Positions 10,515-21,680 of a stretch of DNA of 64,000 bases are shown one piece after another. The DNA is from Polytrichum commune. Its lineage: Eukaryota; Streptophyta; Polytrichopsida; Polytrichales; Polytrichaceae. The first letter of the stretch is position 1. Each line of letters opens with the position of its first letter. The notes beneath the pieces were generated by a model. The model was given only the letters and a program-made list of their open reading frames with translations. It searched no databases and had not been told where the DNA came from. The stretch lies in assembly GCA_950295325.1 (NCBI GenBank), contig OX485803.1, positions 19,654,001 to 19,718,000 on the forward strand. The letters run 5' to 3'. A program made the translations under genes and the position numbers.

Positions 10515-13500
10515 ATGGCGTTAGACAGGTCTGCCACTTTCGATCTGGATAGTAGCAGTTTAGTTAGGAACGATGCACACTGCGACTACTCGAAGGAGGA
10601 TCTCGGGGATTGCAGGGTCCAATCTGTATTGCAGCACACGCATCCATCCCATATTGATTTAACAGTCTCTAATGATTGTCTACCGAAGACTGGCACAGGT
10701 GGTCATCTTAAATCTGTACCAACATGTGCTCTTAATTACATCGACCTTGGGGACGCTAGCGATTGTCCTCTTCTAGACCGTGCAGAACAGACTGTCAGTA
10801 AAAATCCAACTTACGTAGATGTCACTGCGTATGTCGACCTTACCTCTGACGACTGGACATCAAATTCTTCTTCAGTCACGGATCAAACATCAGACAACGC
10901 AACATGTAATCAGTCTGCCTCCTCTTCCTTCTCTGATGCAGTTAATGGATCCCAAGGGCAGAGCTCTGGAGAGGGAACTTCCTCTATTTCGCAAAACAGT
11001 GATTCCAATCGTGATTCCAGTCGTGAGAGTGATGTTTCATCAGTTCAGAGCAAGTCCAAGCCTGAGGTTAAGGGGACCAGGGCCGGAAGATGTGCACCAG
11101 ACTCGAAGCCAGCGGAATCGAAGAAGGCATGTAAGGAGAGAAAACCTAACCGCCACATTCTCTCCGAGGACTGGGAGGAGGAGGACACTCCTTACGAGGG
11201 ACCTGAGCGTGAAGAGGAGCTGGTAAGGGGCCTAAGGGACATGAAGCAAACTCCTCCACCGGGTCCTTTCTCCAGAGAAGATTTAACGTGGCTCCCGATT
11301 CGTACACAAGGCGGAGGACGTCACTATATTCACGACGTCGCAGTAATCCCCTGGAGGAGACTTCAAGATTTTAGAGAGGGGGAGGGTCAGGACAAATCGT
11401 ACCCCTGTCGCTTCAACAAGGAGACGGTGAAAAAGAATAAACCTGGAAGTCTGGTATTCCCGAGAGCAAATAGTGCCGCAAAGGTTATCAAGTAAGTTAA
11501 GAACTGTAATTTCCATATTCATTTGATTGTTTATAGCTGTAGTGCATCCTGAAAGACTCACTTTACAGTTTATTTGTTATGTTTTCATTACGTAGTACAC
11601 TTCATGTACGACGTAGCGAGCTGAATAGTTTCCGGTAAGTATTGCACTACATTCAAATTTAACGTGCTTTCTCCATCTCCACTCTCTTAGGTTCACCTGT
11701 AACTTTGGACCTGAGGACAACTCGCATATTTACATCAAAGACCTGAAGGGGCTTCTCCAAGCAGAACAGCAAAGGAGGCGAAAGAGAGTAAAGACAACGT
11801 TAGAGAAGAAACGCAAAGGTAAAAAGGTTACACCGGATTTCAATGCCATGTCTACAGACAGGATCACAGGACAGAAGAAGCCGAGGATTGGGCAGAAGGC
11901 AGCAGGCATGTCGATGAAACGAGGATGTCAGCGGCATTTCCTGGCTAAGCAGAATTATATGGACACTACATTGTGCCACTTGGTGTACAAGGTTACGGAG
12001 CACGTTAATTGTCATGGCGAACAATGCCACGGACTCATGGTGGTTGGGTTCAAACATTCCATGGGAAGTTCGTTGTCCGAGAACATGAAGAAGAAGTTGG
12101 GAAGTATGTTGGACATGGGACTAACCTCCACTCAGGTGATGATCCAACACAAGGCTTTTGTGATGGAGATGGCTTTATCGAATGCCCCGGTGAGCAGGGA
12201 CATGTTCGTGATGGCTCATGACGTTCGAAACATAGCAAACAAGCGTGCGGAGGAGACCTGGATGAAGCACAAGAAGGAGACATTAAGCATCCGACTCTGG
12301 AAAGACGAAAACATTAAGCAAGTGTTTTTTTACCAAGAGCATGGTTTGTTGGACATGAACAAGGTAGAATAAGACGACGCCCCGTTCACTCTTGGATTCC
12401 ACACAGATTGGCAGATGACAATGCTCTTGAAGTTTGGTCACCGTAGTGCAATCTCAATTGATGCCACGTTCGGCACAAGTCACTCGAGGGTAAGTTCACT
12501 ACCAAATCCTCATGATTGTATCACTGGATTTCTTAGAGCACGACGTTGATTATATTGGTATAGGTAACCCAACATCCGACTCTTTGTCAACTCTTTGTGG
12601 CAGTACCCTCTTTACACCGTAATGGTGTTTGACGAATGGCGGAACGGTATACCTGTTGCCTATTTCATCATTTCCAGCTCCACAGAGAACGCCTTAAAAC
12701 CTGTGCTGCAGGCGCTGAAGGACAAGGCCGTCTCTATGAATGTAGACTGGAAACCTTCTTCCATCATAGTGGACAACGCGCAGGCGGAATTGAACATTCT
12801 ACAGTAAGTTCATATACATTATACGAGTTCCAGAAAAAATTTCTTGACAGTATTGCATAGGGCATTATATTGATTTGAGGATCGGTTGTGACCACTTTGC
12901 ACTACAGGGAACTCTGGCCGACATCGAAGATATTTCTTTGTTTCTGGCATGTTAAGAAGGCATGGGCTGAGAACGCGGCAATAAAGATAAGTCGGATCGA
13001 GGATAGAGCAAACTTATTGAAGGAGGTAGGAGATGCACTCTATGGCAAGAGGTATGTCGTTGGGACAGACCCGGTAGCATGGGCTAACAAAGAGCTCGAC
13101 AAGATTCGCGATCGGAGGCCTTCAGCTGCCAAATTCATGAAATATATTGATAAGCATTGGCGGAAGAAGATTGGAATGTGGTGTGCAGCAAATCGAAACG
13201 TGCCTCACGCAGGACAAAACACAAATGTTGGGATCGAGTCGTTTCATGCTAATTTGAAGAGGATCCTCTTGCTTAAGAAGCAGCGGTTTGCAGGACGTCG
13301 GTTGGATTGGTTGGCTGACGATCTAAAGAACAAGGTTACCGGTCATTACTGGTATGCTCGGGCTTTGAAAGAGTTCGGATTTGTCCGAAATATCAAGCAG
13401 GAGTTTCTCATTGCAAGTGCTATTCTCCTAACCCACGAAATTCCGGACTCCTACGTCTACCTGAACCCAGAGGGGGACGACATTGCACTGGTGGTTTCAG

Positions 13501-14222
13501 TTAACAACTACCCCAAGATTTGGACAGTGTATGGGACTGACACAGAGTGGGCGCAGTGTGATTGTTTTGTTGGACAGCAGAACACAATGTGCAAGCATGT
13601 TATGAAGGTTTTTATGATGAAGCATCCGGCTATTGACGAGGGCTTAATTATACGCGAGGCTGGCACTCGGTGTGGGATGGAGCGAACGATCCCAATGGCG
13701 GATGCTTTTGGGTCCACCGAGCAGGACAACGAAGACGAAGTGAAGTTCATGTCAGCTTTCTATCCTCCAGGCGGGAGCAAAGCGTCGACCTCATGTAGTG
13801 CAGAGTCCAACAAGAAGTCGAGCCTTGGAATGAACTCGAATCCGATTGTCTTAAGTGACAACACAGAGCCAGTTAAAAGCCAGTCTGAGGAGCGTCAGTT
13901 TAAAACGTGCGGAACTGAAGGGAATCCGATAATTATCGAGTCTACACTACCCTCGCAGAACAGATCGAAACAAGACGACCCTGCTGAGTTGATTCGGGAT
14001 ATCTTGAGCACTGCAGGGAAACATAGCGAATTGCAGAATCACTTGGTGGCAAACTTGAAGAGTATTCGCGGGAGATACAGAAAGATGATTGCTCGTGGCA
14101 TTGCATGCAAGGAGGTCAAGGAGACGACCCCCACATTCCCTCTTAGGGAAGGGGACTGGTCGCTTAAAAGAAAGCTAGGTCGATTGGAAGTTCCTAGGGC
14201 AAGTAAGCGCTGTAGAGCATAG
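10515..14222 (+). CDS. MULE transposase with SWIM zinc finger (one in-frame stop)
   Basis: Four exons join in frame: 10515-11491, 11691-12489, 12604-12803 and 12908-14222, about 1,096 residues. The N-terminal third is acidic and Ser/Thr-rich; then comes a basic stretch (EQQRRRKRVKTTLEKKRKGKK). The DDE core has D583 in SIDATFGTS, D649 in SIIVDNAQAE and E769 in VGIESFHANLK, with FLCFWHVKKAW between the last two, as in MULE transposases. The SWIM finger is CDC-x8-CKH (C876, C878, C887, H889). The C-terminal tail is basic. One TAA (12370-12372, codon about 553) interrupts the frame just before the first catalytic Asp; family-like sequence continues in frame after it, so it looks like a recent nonsense change rather than the true end. 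The enzyme would cut and rejoin element ends. It faces the Ulp1 gene tail to tail. The ATG at 10515 is the first in frame. Confidence 0.85.
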
Positions 14223-14422
14223 ACGAATCGAACTGTTAAGTGCACTACCTTAATACTTTCTAGATCTAACACTGTTCACAGTCGGAATGTAGTGCGTAGA
14301 AGACATGAGTAACAATGTGTACTACATATATTTTATTCATCAAATGAATATCAATTTCTATTCGAGAATATTTCTTATGAAAGTCCCACTACGATTTCAT
14401 GTCCAATGCTAACCATGTTGCC

Positions 14423-14864
14423 TAGAGGGAACTATCAGGGACATTGTGATGACAGGAAACATCGGTACTACTAGCAGACGTTGTTGAAGGTGTATCACGG
14501 TTGACCTTTTGACCACGAATCGGACCCTTCACAAGCGAACGATACGAACTGCTTCCGTGAACCTCCTCAGGCCAACCAGACAGCGGGAACCGAATTATCT
14601 TCCTTGACTCCCCCCCCCTCCGTGAAGACGGCGTACCGAATGTACGCCTTGACTTAGAGGACCTTCAGATTCCCTGAGTTCCACCCGGGCCTCTGGACAC
14701 ACTACCGGATCTGACTCGGAAGACTTGCGCTTCGGTTTAGGTAGCACGTACGAAGTTCGAGTGCTCACGTGTGCCATCGGTAATGACACCGCTGAATCTT
14801 GTGCGAGTGAGGCTAGGATGGTGACGACTTCGTCCTCCAACACTTGAATTGAAGGGGAATCCAT
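14423..14864 (-). CDS. small unrecognised minus-strand reading frame in the MULE
   Basis: An ATG at 14864 opens MDSPSIQVLEDEVVTILASL and continues for 89 codons. A second open frame then runs to a TAG near 14,423 (ending HHNVPDSSL). The switch of frame falls close to a run of nine G on this strand at about 14,611-14,619, so either an intron or a slippage indel separates the two. I recognise no domain. It lies between the two convergent main genes and may be an extra C-terminal exon of the minus-strand gene or an independent small gene. Confidence 0.3.
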
Positions 14865-14984
14865 AGTGTTGTCCTAGACCATCATGGATGGGAAAAATGA
14901 GACGTTATCGTATGGACAGGGTCTTTATATAAATATTTATTGTCTGTAAATCCAAAGAGTGACACATTGCCGGCTTGGTGTAGG

Positions 14985-15022
14985 GCTTAGGGTTTAGAGG
15001 TTTAGGGTTTTGGGTTTTGGGT
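14985..15022. repeat. short plant telomere-like tract
   Basis: GGGCTTAGGGTTTAGAGG is followed by TTTAGGGTTTTGGGTTTTGGG, degenerate TTTAGGG units. It sits between the convergent genes of the MULE. Similar AAACCCTA boxes recur near 20.19 kb and 26.08-26.38 kb. Confidence 0.6.
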
Positions 15023-15434
15023 TTCCAGAATAAATATAATCCTCTGATGCATTCTATGGTTCATGTAGTGCAGAGCGATACTATTCTAATTGGTAGTGCG
15101 CGTTGGAGAAGTACAAAGAATGCAGGGTTGACATTGAATGATTATCAGTACCCACACTGTAGGAGATTTACATTCACTCATCTATGAGAACAATACCCTG
15201 TGGACCGTCATCTACCTCCACGTTGCAATGGTTTCCTTCGCTGCATCGAACGTCACTGTTGTCTTTCACTACACATCCATCGTCCTTATCCTGATACGAT
15301 CCTCTGTCAAACCCAACCGACGATTGGCACAACGTCCTATCTACCGACCATGTGAGCATTGCGGAGACAACAACTCGTTTCATATTTTGTTTCATGTCCA
15401 TCACCTCTCCCATGTCAAAAACGTCCGACATCTG

Positions 15435-17074
15435 CTACATAGTCAGACACCGGTAAAAAATCAATGTTAGTTCCAACGAGCATGTGGCGGTAGAGTGACC
15501 TAGAGGCCGACTACAACGGTAGAACACTGTGGGAAAGGTACAAACCTCGCATGTCCAGTCCATGACGTCGTCTCCCATTTGGAACGCCAGGTACATGGTA
15601 ACGAAGCACATAACGTAGTATCCACACGACCATCCATCCTCCTGTTTTGGGCATCGAACATGTATCCAGGTCCTAATATCACTACTCTTCTCCCACATTA
15701 CTGTTCCTTCCGACTGCCCTATGGCCATGCACCATACTTGTCCGAGGCATTCATGCAATTTTGCAGAACCGTGGAAACTTACTGACGCAGACGGTCTGGA
15801 GTCGAACTTTAAGAAGGCGTGGTCGGAGAGCACAGCTAAACTCCAGTGATTGCAGTCAACGACGGGAACCATGACGGTCCTCCCTTTCATGCGCTTAAAC
15901 CCTGATTTCTTAGTATAAAACTTGTGTAGTGCAGAGGTTGAAAAGGGTTTCTCGACTAGGGCACGAAGACTACATCCAACTAGGGAATTGCATAGCAGGA
16001 CATCATCTGGGATTATAGTCTGGAACCATATCGTAAAGAAATCCATGAGCGGTGTAGTGAGTAATCCGTCCTTCGAATCGAGGACTTCTATGTCTGGAGT
16101 CAGACGAAGAATTGTACTGCCCGAGTCAAATATGAATTGCATGTGGCCCCTTGCAAGATCACCACACTCCGACTTAATGCGGTCTCTCATGAGGTTGTAG
16201 GCACTGCAAGACAACACGGCGTCAAACTCTAGGCAGCACAACGACTGGTTGCAGGACAGTGGAGGTAACACAAGCACGGCGGTAACTGCAACGGCAACAC
16301 ATACGTCTTTCAGTATTACACCTACTTGAGATCCATCAGCAAGGCGTTTTTTCAATAGAGCATCAATTACGCACCTCAAAATGTACACAGGGAAGGCTTT
16401 TCCCCATTCTACCTACAACTTATGATTGCAGAATCCAGGGGGGAGACCGACATCGCCACCGCATTGTCTTCGGGGGGTTTCCTGTCCCCCAAGGTTAGTC
16501 TTAGATGGTCTTCTACGACTTTGTTCGCGGCGGCAAGGTCCATTGCGCGAACCGGGGAATCCAGAAGTTGTGAACTCCCAGACTGTAACCTGAACGCTAC
16601 CCGACTCGGAGTCCGCCTGAACCACCCGGATCCAGCCCGCATAATTGGAGGCGAGGGGTTCATCATATGTTGAAAGAGAAGTTGCCTCTCGTTCTCCCTG
16701 TCGTCGACCATGGGGGGTAACCTACTGTCTAAGCATATATGGGATTCGGCCGTTACTGCTAAAATCATTTGCAATGCCGCCTCATTCTCTGCGCCGTCCA
16801 TGGTTGCCTTGTTCTGTTTGGTGGGATCTAACACCCCCAACGGCACTACGTTGGGCGGCACTACGGGTGCCGAGTCGGATGCGCATCCCTGTGGTGCGAA
16901 CCCGAGTTCAGCAAAGGTCCGCTGTAGCTTTTACTCGCGTAGCTCCAGCAATAATTGTACTACGCATCCAACGGCCTCCTTCAATTCATCGGGAACAGGT
17001 ACTTCGTTGTCCAGTCCCAGCATTGACCATCCAATGTCCACGTTTTCACGAATACATAACATCTTCGACAAAAC
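15435..17074 (-). CDS. Ulp1-like (C48) cysteine protease part of MULE gene
   Basis: This is the C-terminal part of the minus-strand MULE gene. In the 317-codon frame from 16388 the protease core shows the full catalytic set: His181 in VVDCNHWSLAV, Asp196 in LKFDSRPS, Gln249 in CPKQEDG and Cys255 in GWSCGYYVMCF, preceded by a helix-rich entry region (PLMDFFTIWFQ). Ulp1/SENP proteases process SUMO or related modifiers; MULEs of the KI/Kaonashi type and other plant MULEs are known to carry such domains, with unknown role. Upstream, an exon starting at an acceptor near 17074 (VLSKMLCIRENVDIGW) runs in frame to about 16,409 with one TAA at 16931-16933. A splice junction around 16,409-16,430 joins it to the protease exon. 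A donor after WTCE near 15,543 suggests the last exon may be short. The protease core itself is intact. Confidence 0.75.
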
Positions 17075-17185
17075 CTAAAAAACAACAAATGAACGACAAT
17101 GTAAGGATGTCTGCCCGACCTAGGTATATCCAAATCGTCACTGACCGCACATAGGAGAAGACACCCCCTCATTCATTACACTTAC

Positions 17186-18049
17186 CTCATTACAGTGGGC
17201 GCGTAGTGCAGCGGGATCATCTGAACCAGTCCTCCACCACATTGCCGCTAGTTCTGCCGAGTATTTCCCGTTCCGATGCAAGTCTACTATGGCGCGGCGG
17301 GCAACGCGGTTCAAAAAAGTTTCAATGGTCTCCAGGACGTCGTCTTGGTTCCAGCCCTCGAACCCCATCAGCCCAAGCATGTCTCCCCAACATCGACGGA
17401 TGGGAGCACAAATTCCGCCAAAAATGCAGGGGAAAAGAGCCCATCCAATATCTACGACGTCCTGTGCACACGCCGACAGTCGTTTGGATTCTACATCGTC
17501 TTTTGCTATTGCCAACATGTTCCGCCTTGTCATCCCCGTGATAGGATGTGAAATTGGCGAACATCGTCCGAAGGAAATGCGTCCGTATAGCTTCAGAGCG
17601 CGGATGATGTGAGGGCAGTCCAGCTCTAAGGACATGGGTTCCCCCTTCACGTCTGCCTACAACGCGGATAAAATGTCGTGGACTTCCTCCTGCGTATGCT
17701 TCCACGGTCGTGTCGGTACCCCTGGAGCTATTTCCTTGCTAAGAATCCTGAAAAGGGGAGACCAACCCCAGTCCATATCCTCCACTCGCATTGCCCTCTC
17801 ACGATCAAAAAGCTGGAGTTGCCCTACAATATGAGACCTTCGTCGATCCTGCAGAGCCACTTCGGCGTTGAGGTGTTTGGACACGTACTGCGTTTTCTCC
17901 CGGATATAAATTAAGTACTGTTCCAATTTGGCCAATTCGGCATTTCTCCCCTCGTTGTTTGTCAACTCGATGTACGGATTCCAGGGCTTCACTGATATCA
18001 TGACGAAGTTCAATTCGTCCGTGTGTTTGGCATCGATCACGCCCCCCGC
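17186..18049 (-). CDS. middle segment of the MULE finger/Ulp1 gene
   Basis: An in-frame block from a likely acceptor at 18049 (AGGVIDAKHTDELNFVMI) to a strong donor (GAG|GTAAGT) at 17186. It encodes charged, helix-rich sequence, including a coiled-coil-like part (ELAKLEQYLIYIREKTQYV) and a conserved-looking GWALFPCIFGGICAPIRRCW stretch. I recognise no catalytic domain. One TAG (17657-17659) interrupts it without change of frame. It probably links the N-terminal zinc-finger part to the C-terminal protease in one protein of over 1,000 residues; separate genes cannot be excluded. Confidence 0.5.
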
Positions 18050-18071
18050 CTACGAGACATGCAACATGGTT

Positions 18072-19971
18072 TTAGCCTGGGTCTGCCCGCACTACCCGTT
18101 CCCTGACTTGGAGCCAAAGCAACAAAACATGCACTACAACAAAGGACATGTCTGAGAATACATGTGCTTCTTTCCACGCCACCCAGGGTCCAATTGCTGC
18201 AAGAATCCTTGCACCAAGTTGGTCACGCTTCTCCAGGCTACGAAGCTCAGCCATGCATTGTTCAGCATTGTGTAGCAATTGTCGGTCGATTATGACGCAT
18301 TGCGGCGACTCTTGAATCAGGTGATACAAGCCCGCGATGCCTTGTTCTGGAGGAGGAGGGCCAATGTTCGGGTATGTGTTTTCCACTGTTAACGACGATG
18401 CATAACGCCGAGCTTCATCTAGAACCTGTTCTCTAGTGGAATCCGGCGTGAAACTATACACTGATGTATTCGCCTCTACCTGCACTATGCCAGCCATACT
18501 GCTTCCCTTCCCGGCGTCGACATGTATCAAGGTGAAGAATCCCTCCACATTGCCGAAATCCTCGGAGATCTGATGGCTGCAATCGCGGTCCTCTCTCACC
18601 AGCGATAGCACTTCGTCGTCTCCAACTCTGTCCTTCTTCTTCTTCATTGCTTCCGCGAGCGAGGTAGTCTTCTTCTTGTTGCCGCCTTCGCGATCCTGTT
18701 TATTGCGCCCGGAACTTGGACTGTACCATTCGCGTCCCCGCTTCGACGACACGCCTTGTATTGAAGGCTCATTTTTCGTTGATGGTTTACGAACGACCGG
18801 CACAACACCAGTAGGATTGTCGCTACCCTTTTCCTGCACTACAGTAGCACTACCTCTCTGGATTGCGTTCTGTACCGACCCTTCTATCCTTTCGGTCGTG
18901 GTGTGAAGCTCGGAAGAGGTAGGTGGAGCCGGAGCCTGTTTTAGCGTCTTCTTTTTGACCCTAACATCCTCTATACCTACACCGACCGATGTTTCTTTAG
19001 AGGTAGTCTTTGTGGTCCTGCTCTTCCTAGTCTTCGGTTGCACTACAGGGTCTGTATGGGCTACGTGGGCTACGTGAGCTACAATCTCTCTCGGGTTCCA
19101 CGGGCGCCGTCCCTCCTTCTCAGGAAACAACAAACCCACTCCCAAAAGGATGTCCTTCAAGAGGTGTTGCTTGCTCTGTGAAAATGTTGGGTACATTTTC
19201 AAAATTCCTATTCCAACCTCCCTCCACTTTTTGCATTGGTCCTTGTAGCGATGATAAGATAGAGCATTCTTATCCGAGAAGTCCATGTGACAGTATTTGC
19301 ACCAGTAATGGTATCGCTTCTCTGACCCAGGGTCCTCCCATAAGTGATATCGGCACGTGTAGTGCGTTTCTATCACAAGAGCCTTGTACTCTTCCTCGGT
19401 GTATAGACACGCACAGGGAACTCTACCCTACTTCAACTCGGCCCTGTACACCCTCTCCCCTCCGACCGTGAATCCTTGCAACATGGACGGAATAACAGAG
19501 TTTAAATGGGCGACAACGCTCCAAGAACCCTAAACCGACGTTCCATATTGACGACTCAGACGACTCAGACCTATGTCCGAACCTTACCTCCTGCACACCC
19601 GATCGCCCCTTTGACACTAGTCTTGTCCATGTCTCCAGCCCCAACCCCTCAATAAGTCGTTTGTCTTCGTTTACGATAAGTTTGTCGTCATCAGGAAACT
19701 GAATTCGTGGGCCTGTTACTCCAATGCCGAGAAAAGAAATAGAACCCGAAGCTATAGCAGGCGCCAACGTTGTCTTGCTTTCCCCTCGGGAGGCACTGCG
19801 GTTTCCAGATCGGTTCGACAGAGATATTGGAGGGACGCCGAATTCAATATCAGTGTCAGTTTCGGCATCACTCTCCTCAATTACTCCCCTCTGCAGACCC
19901 AGTAGAGGTTCGATGGCAGCGTCGATACTAACGTCCTCCTCCAATAGTTTGTTAGACCTTGCTCTGGTCAC
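18072..19971 (-). CDS. N-terminal C2HC zinc-finger part of the MULE gene
   Basis: Opens at an ATG at 19971 (MTRARSNKLLEEDVSIDAAI), acidic at first, with VNEDKRLIEGLGLETW further on. It continues through CLYTEEEYKALVIETHYTCRYH to a finger of spacing C-x2-C-x12-H-x5-C (WCKYCHMDFSDKNALSYH then RYKDQC), then KMYPTF and a Ser/Lys-rich linker with several nuclear-localisation-like basic runs (KKKTTSLAEAMKKKKDR). Comparison with the second copy at 25.1-26.0 kb suggests an insertion or intron near 19,490-19,590, where this copy shifts frame, and a TAG at 19438-19440 where the other copy has CAG (Gln). The finger suggests DNA binding, which makes it a candidate reader of the TGCACTAC motif; this is inference. 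I know no named family for it. Confidence 0.6.
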
Positions 19972-21007
19972 TCTCCGCCGCGGATCTACAAGACCATAAG
20001 GGAATCAAAAAACGATGTGGAAATATGGGTTCAGAATTTAATACGATGCCTAATTCCTACATAATTTCCCTCGTGCCTAGAACCCAAGTATAACGTTTAT
20101 TCATTACACCTACACCGTGAGCTCTCTAAACACAATCTTGACATGCTTGGCACCAACGCCCATACCTCCACCGAATCCACCGTAACCCTAAACCCTCAAA
20201 CGCAGCGTAATCCAGGAGCATGCGAAGACCTGAACTAATTTGCTAAAAAGAAAACCCAACATGTGAAAGGGAAATTAGTTCACGCTCCTCCAAGCCCCAC
20301 ACGAGAACACGCGGAAACACTGCAAGCACGACCGGCGAAATGAAGATTTCCACTCTCTAAACGCCCCCCGGAGGAAGGTTTAGCCGCCCCTCACCTGGTT
20401 CCATTGCGCATTGCCGCGGCTGTCCTCGCCAGGCAACGCAATAGGGCCTGCACCAGAAACCTAACCGGAGGATTGCGAGGACGTTTTCACGATCACCACC
20501 ACCCTGAAATTCAAGGCTCGAAGAGCAGGGCCACACAAACGAGACACTGAGTAGCAGTACGATTTTCCCCCCATAAACGACCCGCCCTCCTGCAGAACAA
20601 CGACGGTGCAGCACAAGCCTGGCTCGCGAGGACACTTCGCTATATATACAGAATTTGAGCCAGGCCAGACGGTTTATTGTGCTGGTTGATTTCATTTACA
20701 CTCTTCATGTCCCCCTCCGACAAGTACGCTCTGTCTTGCCATCCTCGTAGGTTGTTTATCGTAATGTATTTGTTTACCTGCAATTTCTTTCCTTATCCCT
20801 TCTGTTTTCATCATATTTGTAATTCTATTTTATCATAACCCTTTACATTTTCTATGAGGCTCTCATATTCTACCTCCAATTCTTCATTTGAAGATCTACA
20901 AAAAATGTCATCTAACACTAAATGCGCTTTTGTAAATATTCAAAGTTACTAATTGGTACAAATAGTGTTAGAGTTGACATTTAGTGTTCTAACACTATGA
21001 AGACAAT

Positions 21008-21680
21008 TGAGAGTTCTGTAAGATTTTATAATGTTGTGCCTAATGTGACTAATACCTCGGCATGGTATTAGTCACATTAGTCACATCATTATACAATCGT
21101 CCCTAATCTTAATGTATTGTATATGAATTTGCATATGAAACATTCCTATCATTACCATGACCAAAACCAACACACTCCAACACGTAGTGCACCATTTTAA
21201 CGATTTCTCGATTTAAAATTGAATTTAAAGCGAATAAAAATAAAAATAAAAATAAAATAAAACAAAATATCAAATGACCGTAGAAACTTGCAAAATTCAA
21301 ACTTCCTTGATATACTAACTATGGAAAAAAATATCAAAAACTTAGGCCTCAAGGTGTGAGAGTTCTGTAAGATTTTATAATGTTGTGCCTAATGTGACTA
21401 ATACCTCGACATGGTATTAGTCACATTACTCACATCATTATACAATCGTCCCTAATCTTAATGTATTGTATATGAATTTGCATATGAAACATTCCTATCA
21501 TTACCATGACCAAAACCAACACACTCCAACATGTAGTGGACCATTTTAACGATTTCTCGATTTCAAATTGAATTTAAAACGAATAAAAAATAAAAAATTC
21601 ATAAAAATATGTCACAATACCAAATGACCGTAAAAATATGTCACAATATCAAATGACCGTAAAAATTTGCACAATTGAGG
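21008..21680. repeat. direct duplication of a ~300-bp segment
   Basis: The segment starting GAGAGTTCTGTAAGATTTTA at about 21,009 recurs at about 21,358 with near identity for over 230 bp, including the ACCAAAACCAACACACTCCAA block. Both copies end in A-rich tracts followed by CAAATGACCGTA. The two copies are 349 bp apart. Confidence 0.88.
21040..21080. repeat. perfect 17-bp hairpin
   Basis: CTAATGTGACTAATACC at 21040-21056 is followed, after seven bases, by its exact complement at 21064-21080. The duplicate copy at 21389-21429 keeps 16 of 17 pairs. Confidence 0.9.

Noticed and set aside
14985-15022. True chromosome end or interstitial telomere array
   Set aside because: Only a few imperfect units; too short for an array.
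15435-16388. Adenovirus-type protease of a virus-like element
   Set aside because: The fold is shared, but its neighbour is a MULE transposase and I see no polymerase, integrase, ATPase or capsid gene; a MULE-borne Ulp1 domain explains it.
10515-19971. Stop codons read as glutamine (altered genetic code)
   Set aside because: Host genes in the window end at TAG or TAA in the expected places, so ordinary decay is the simpler explanation.
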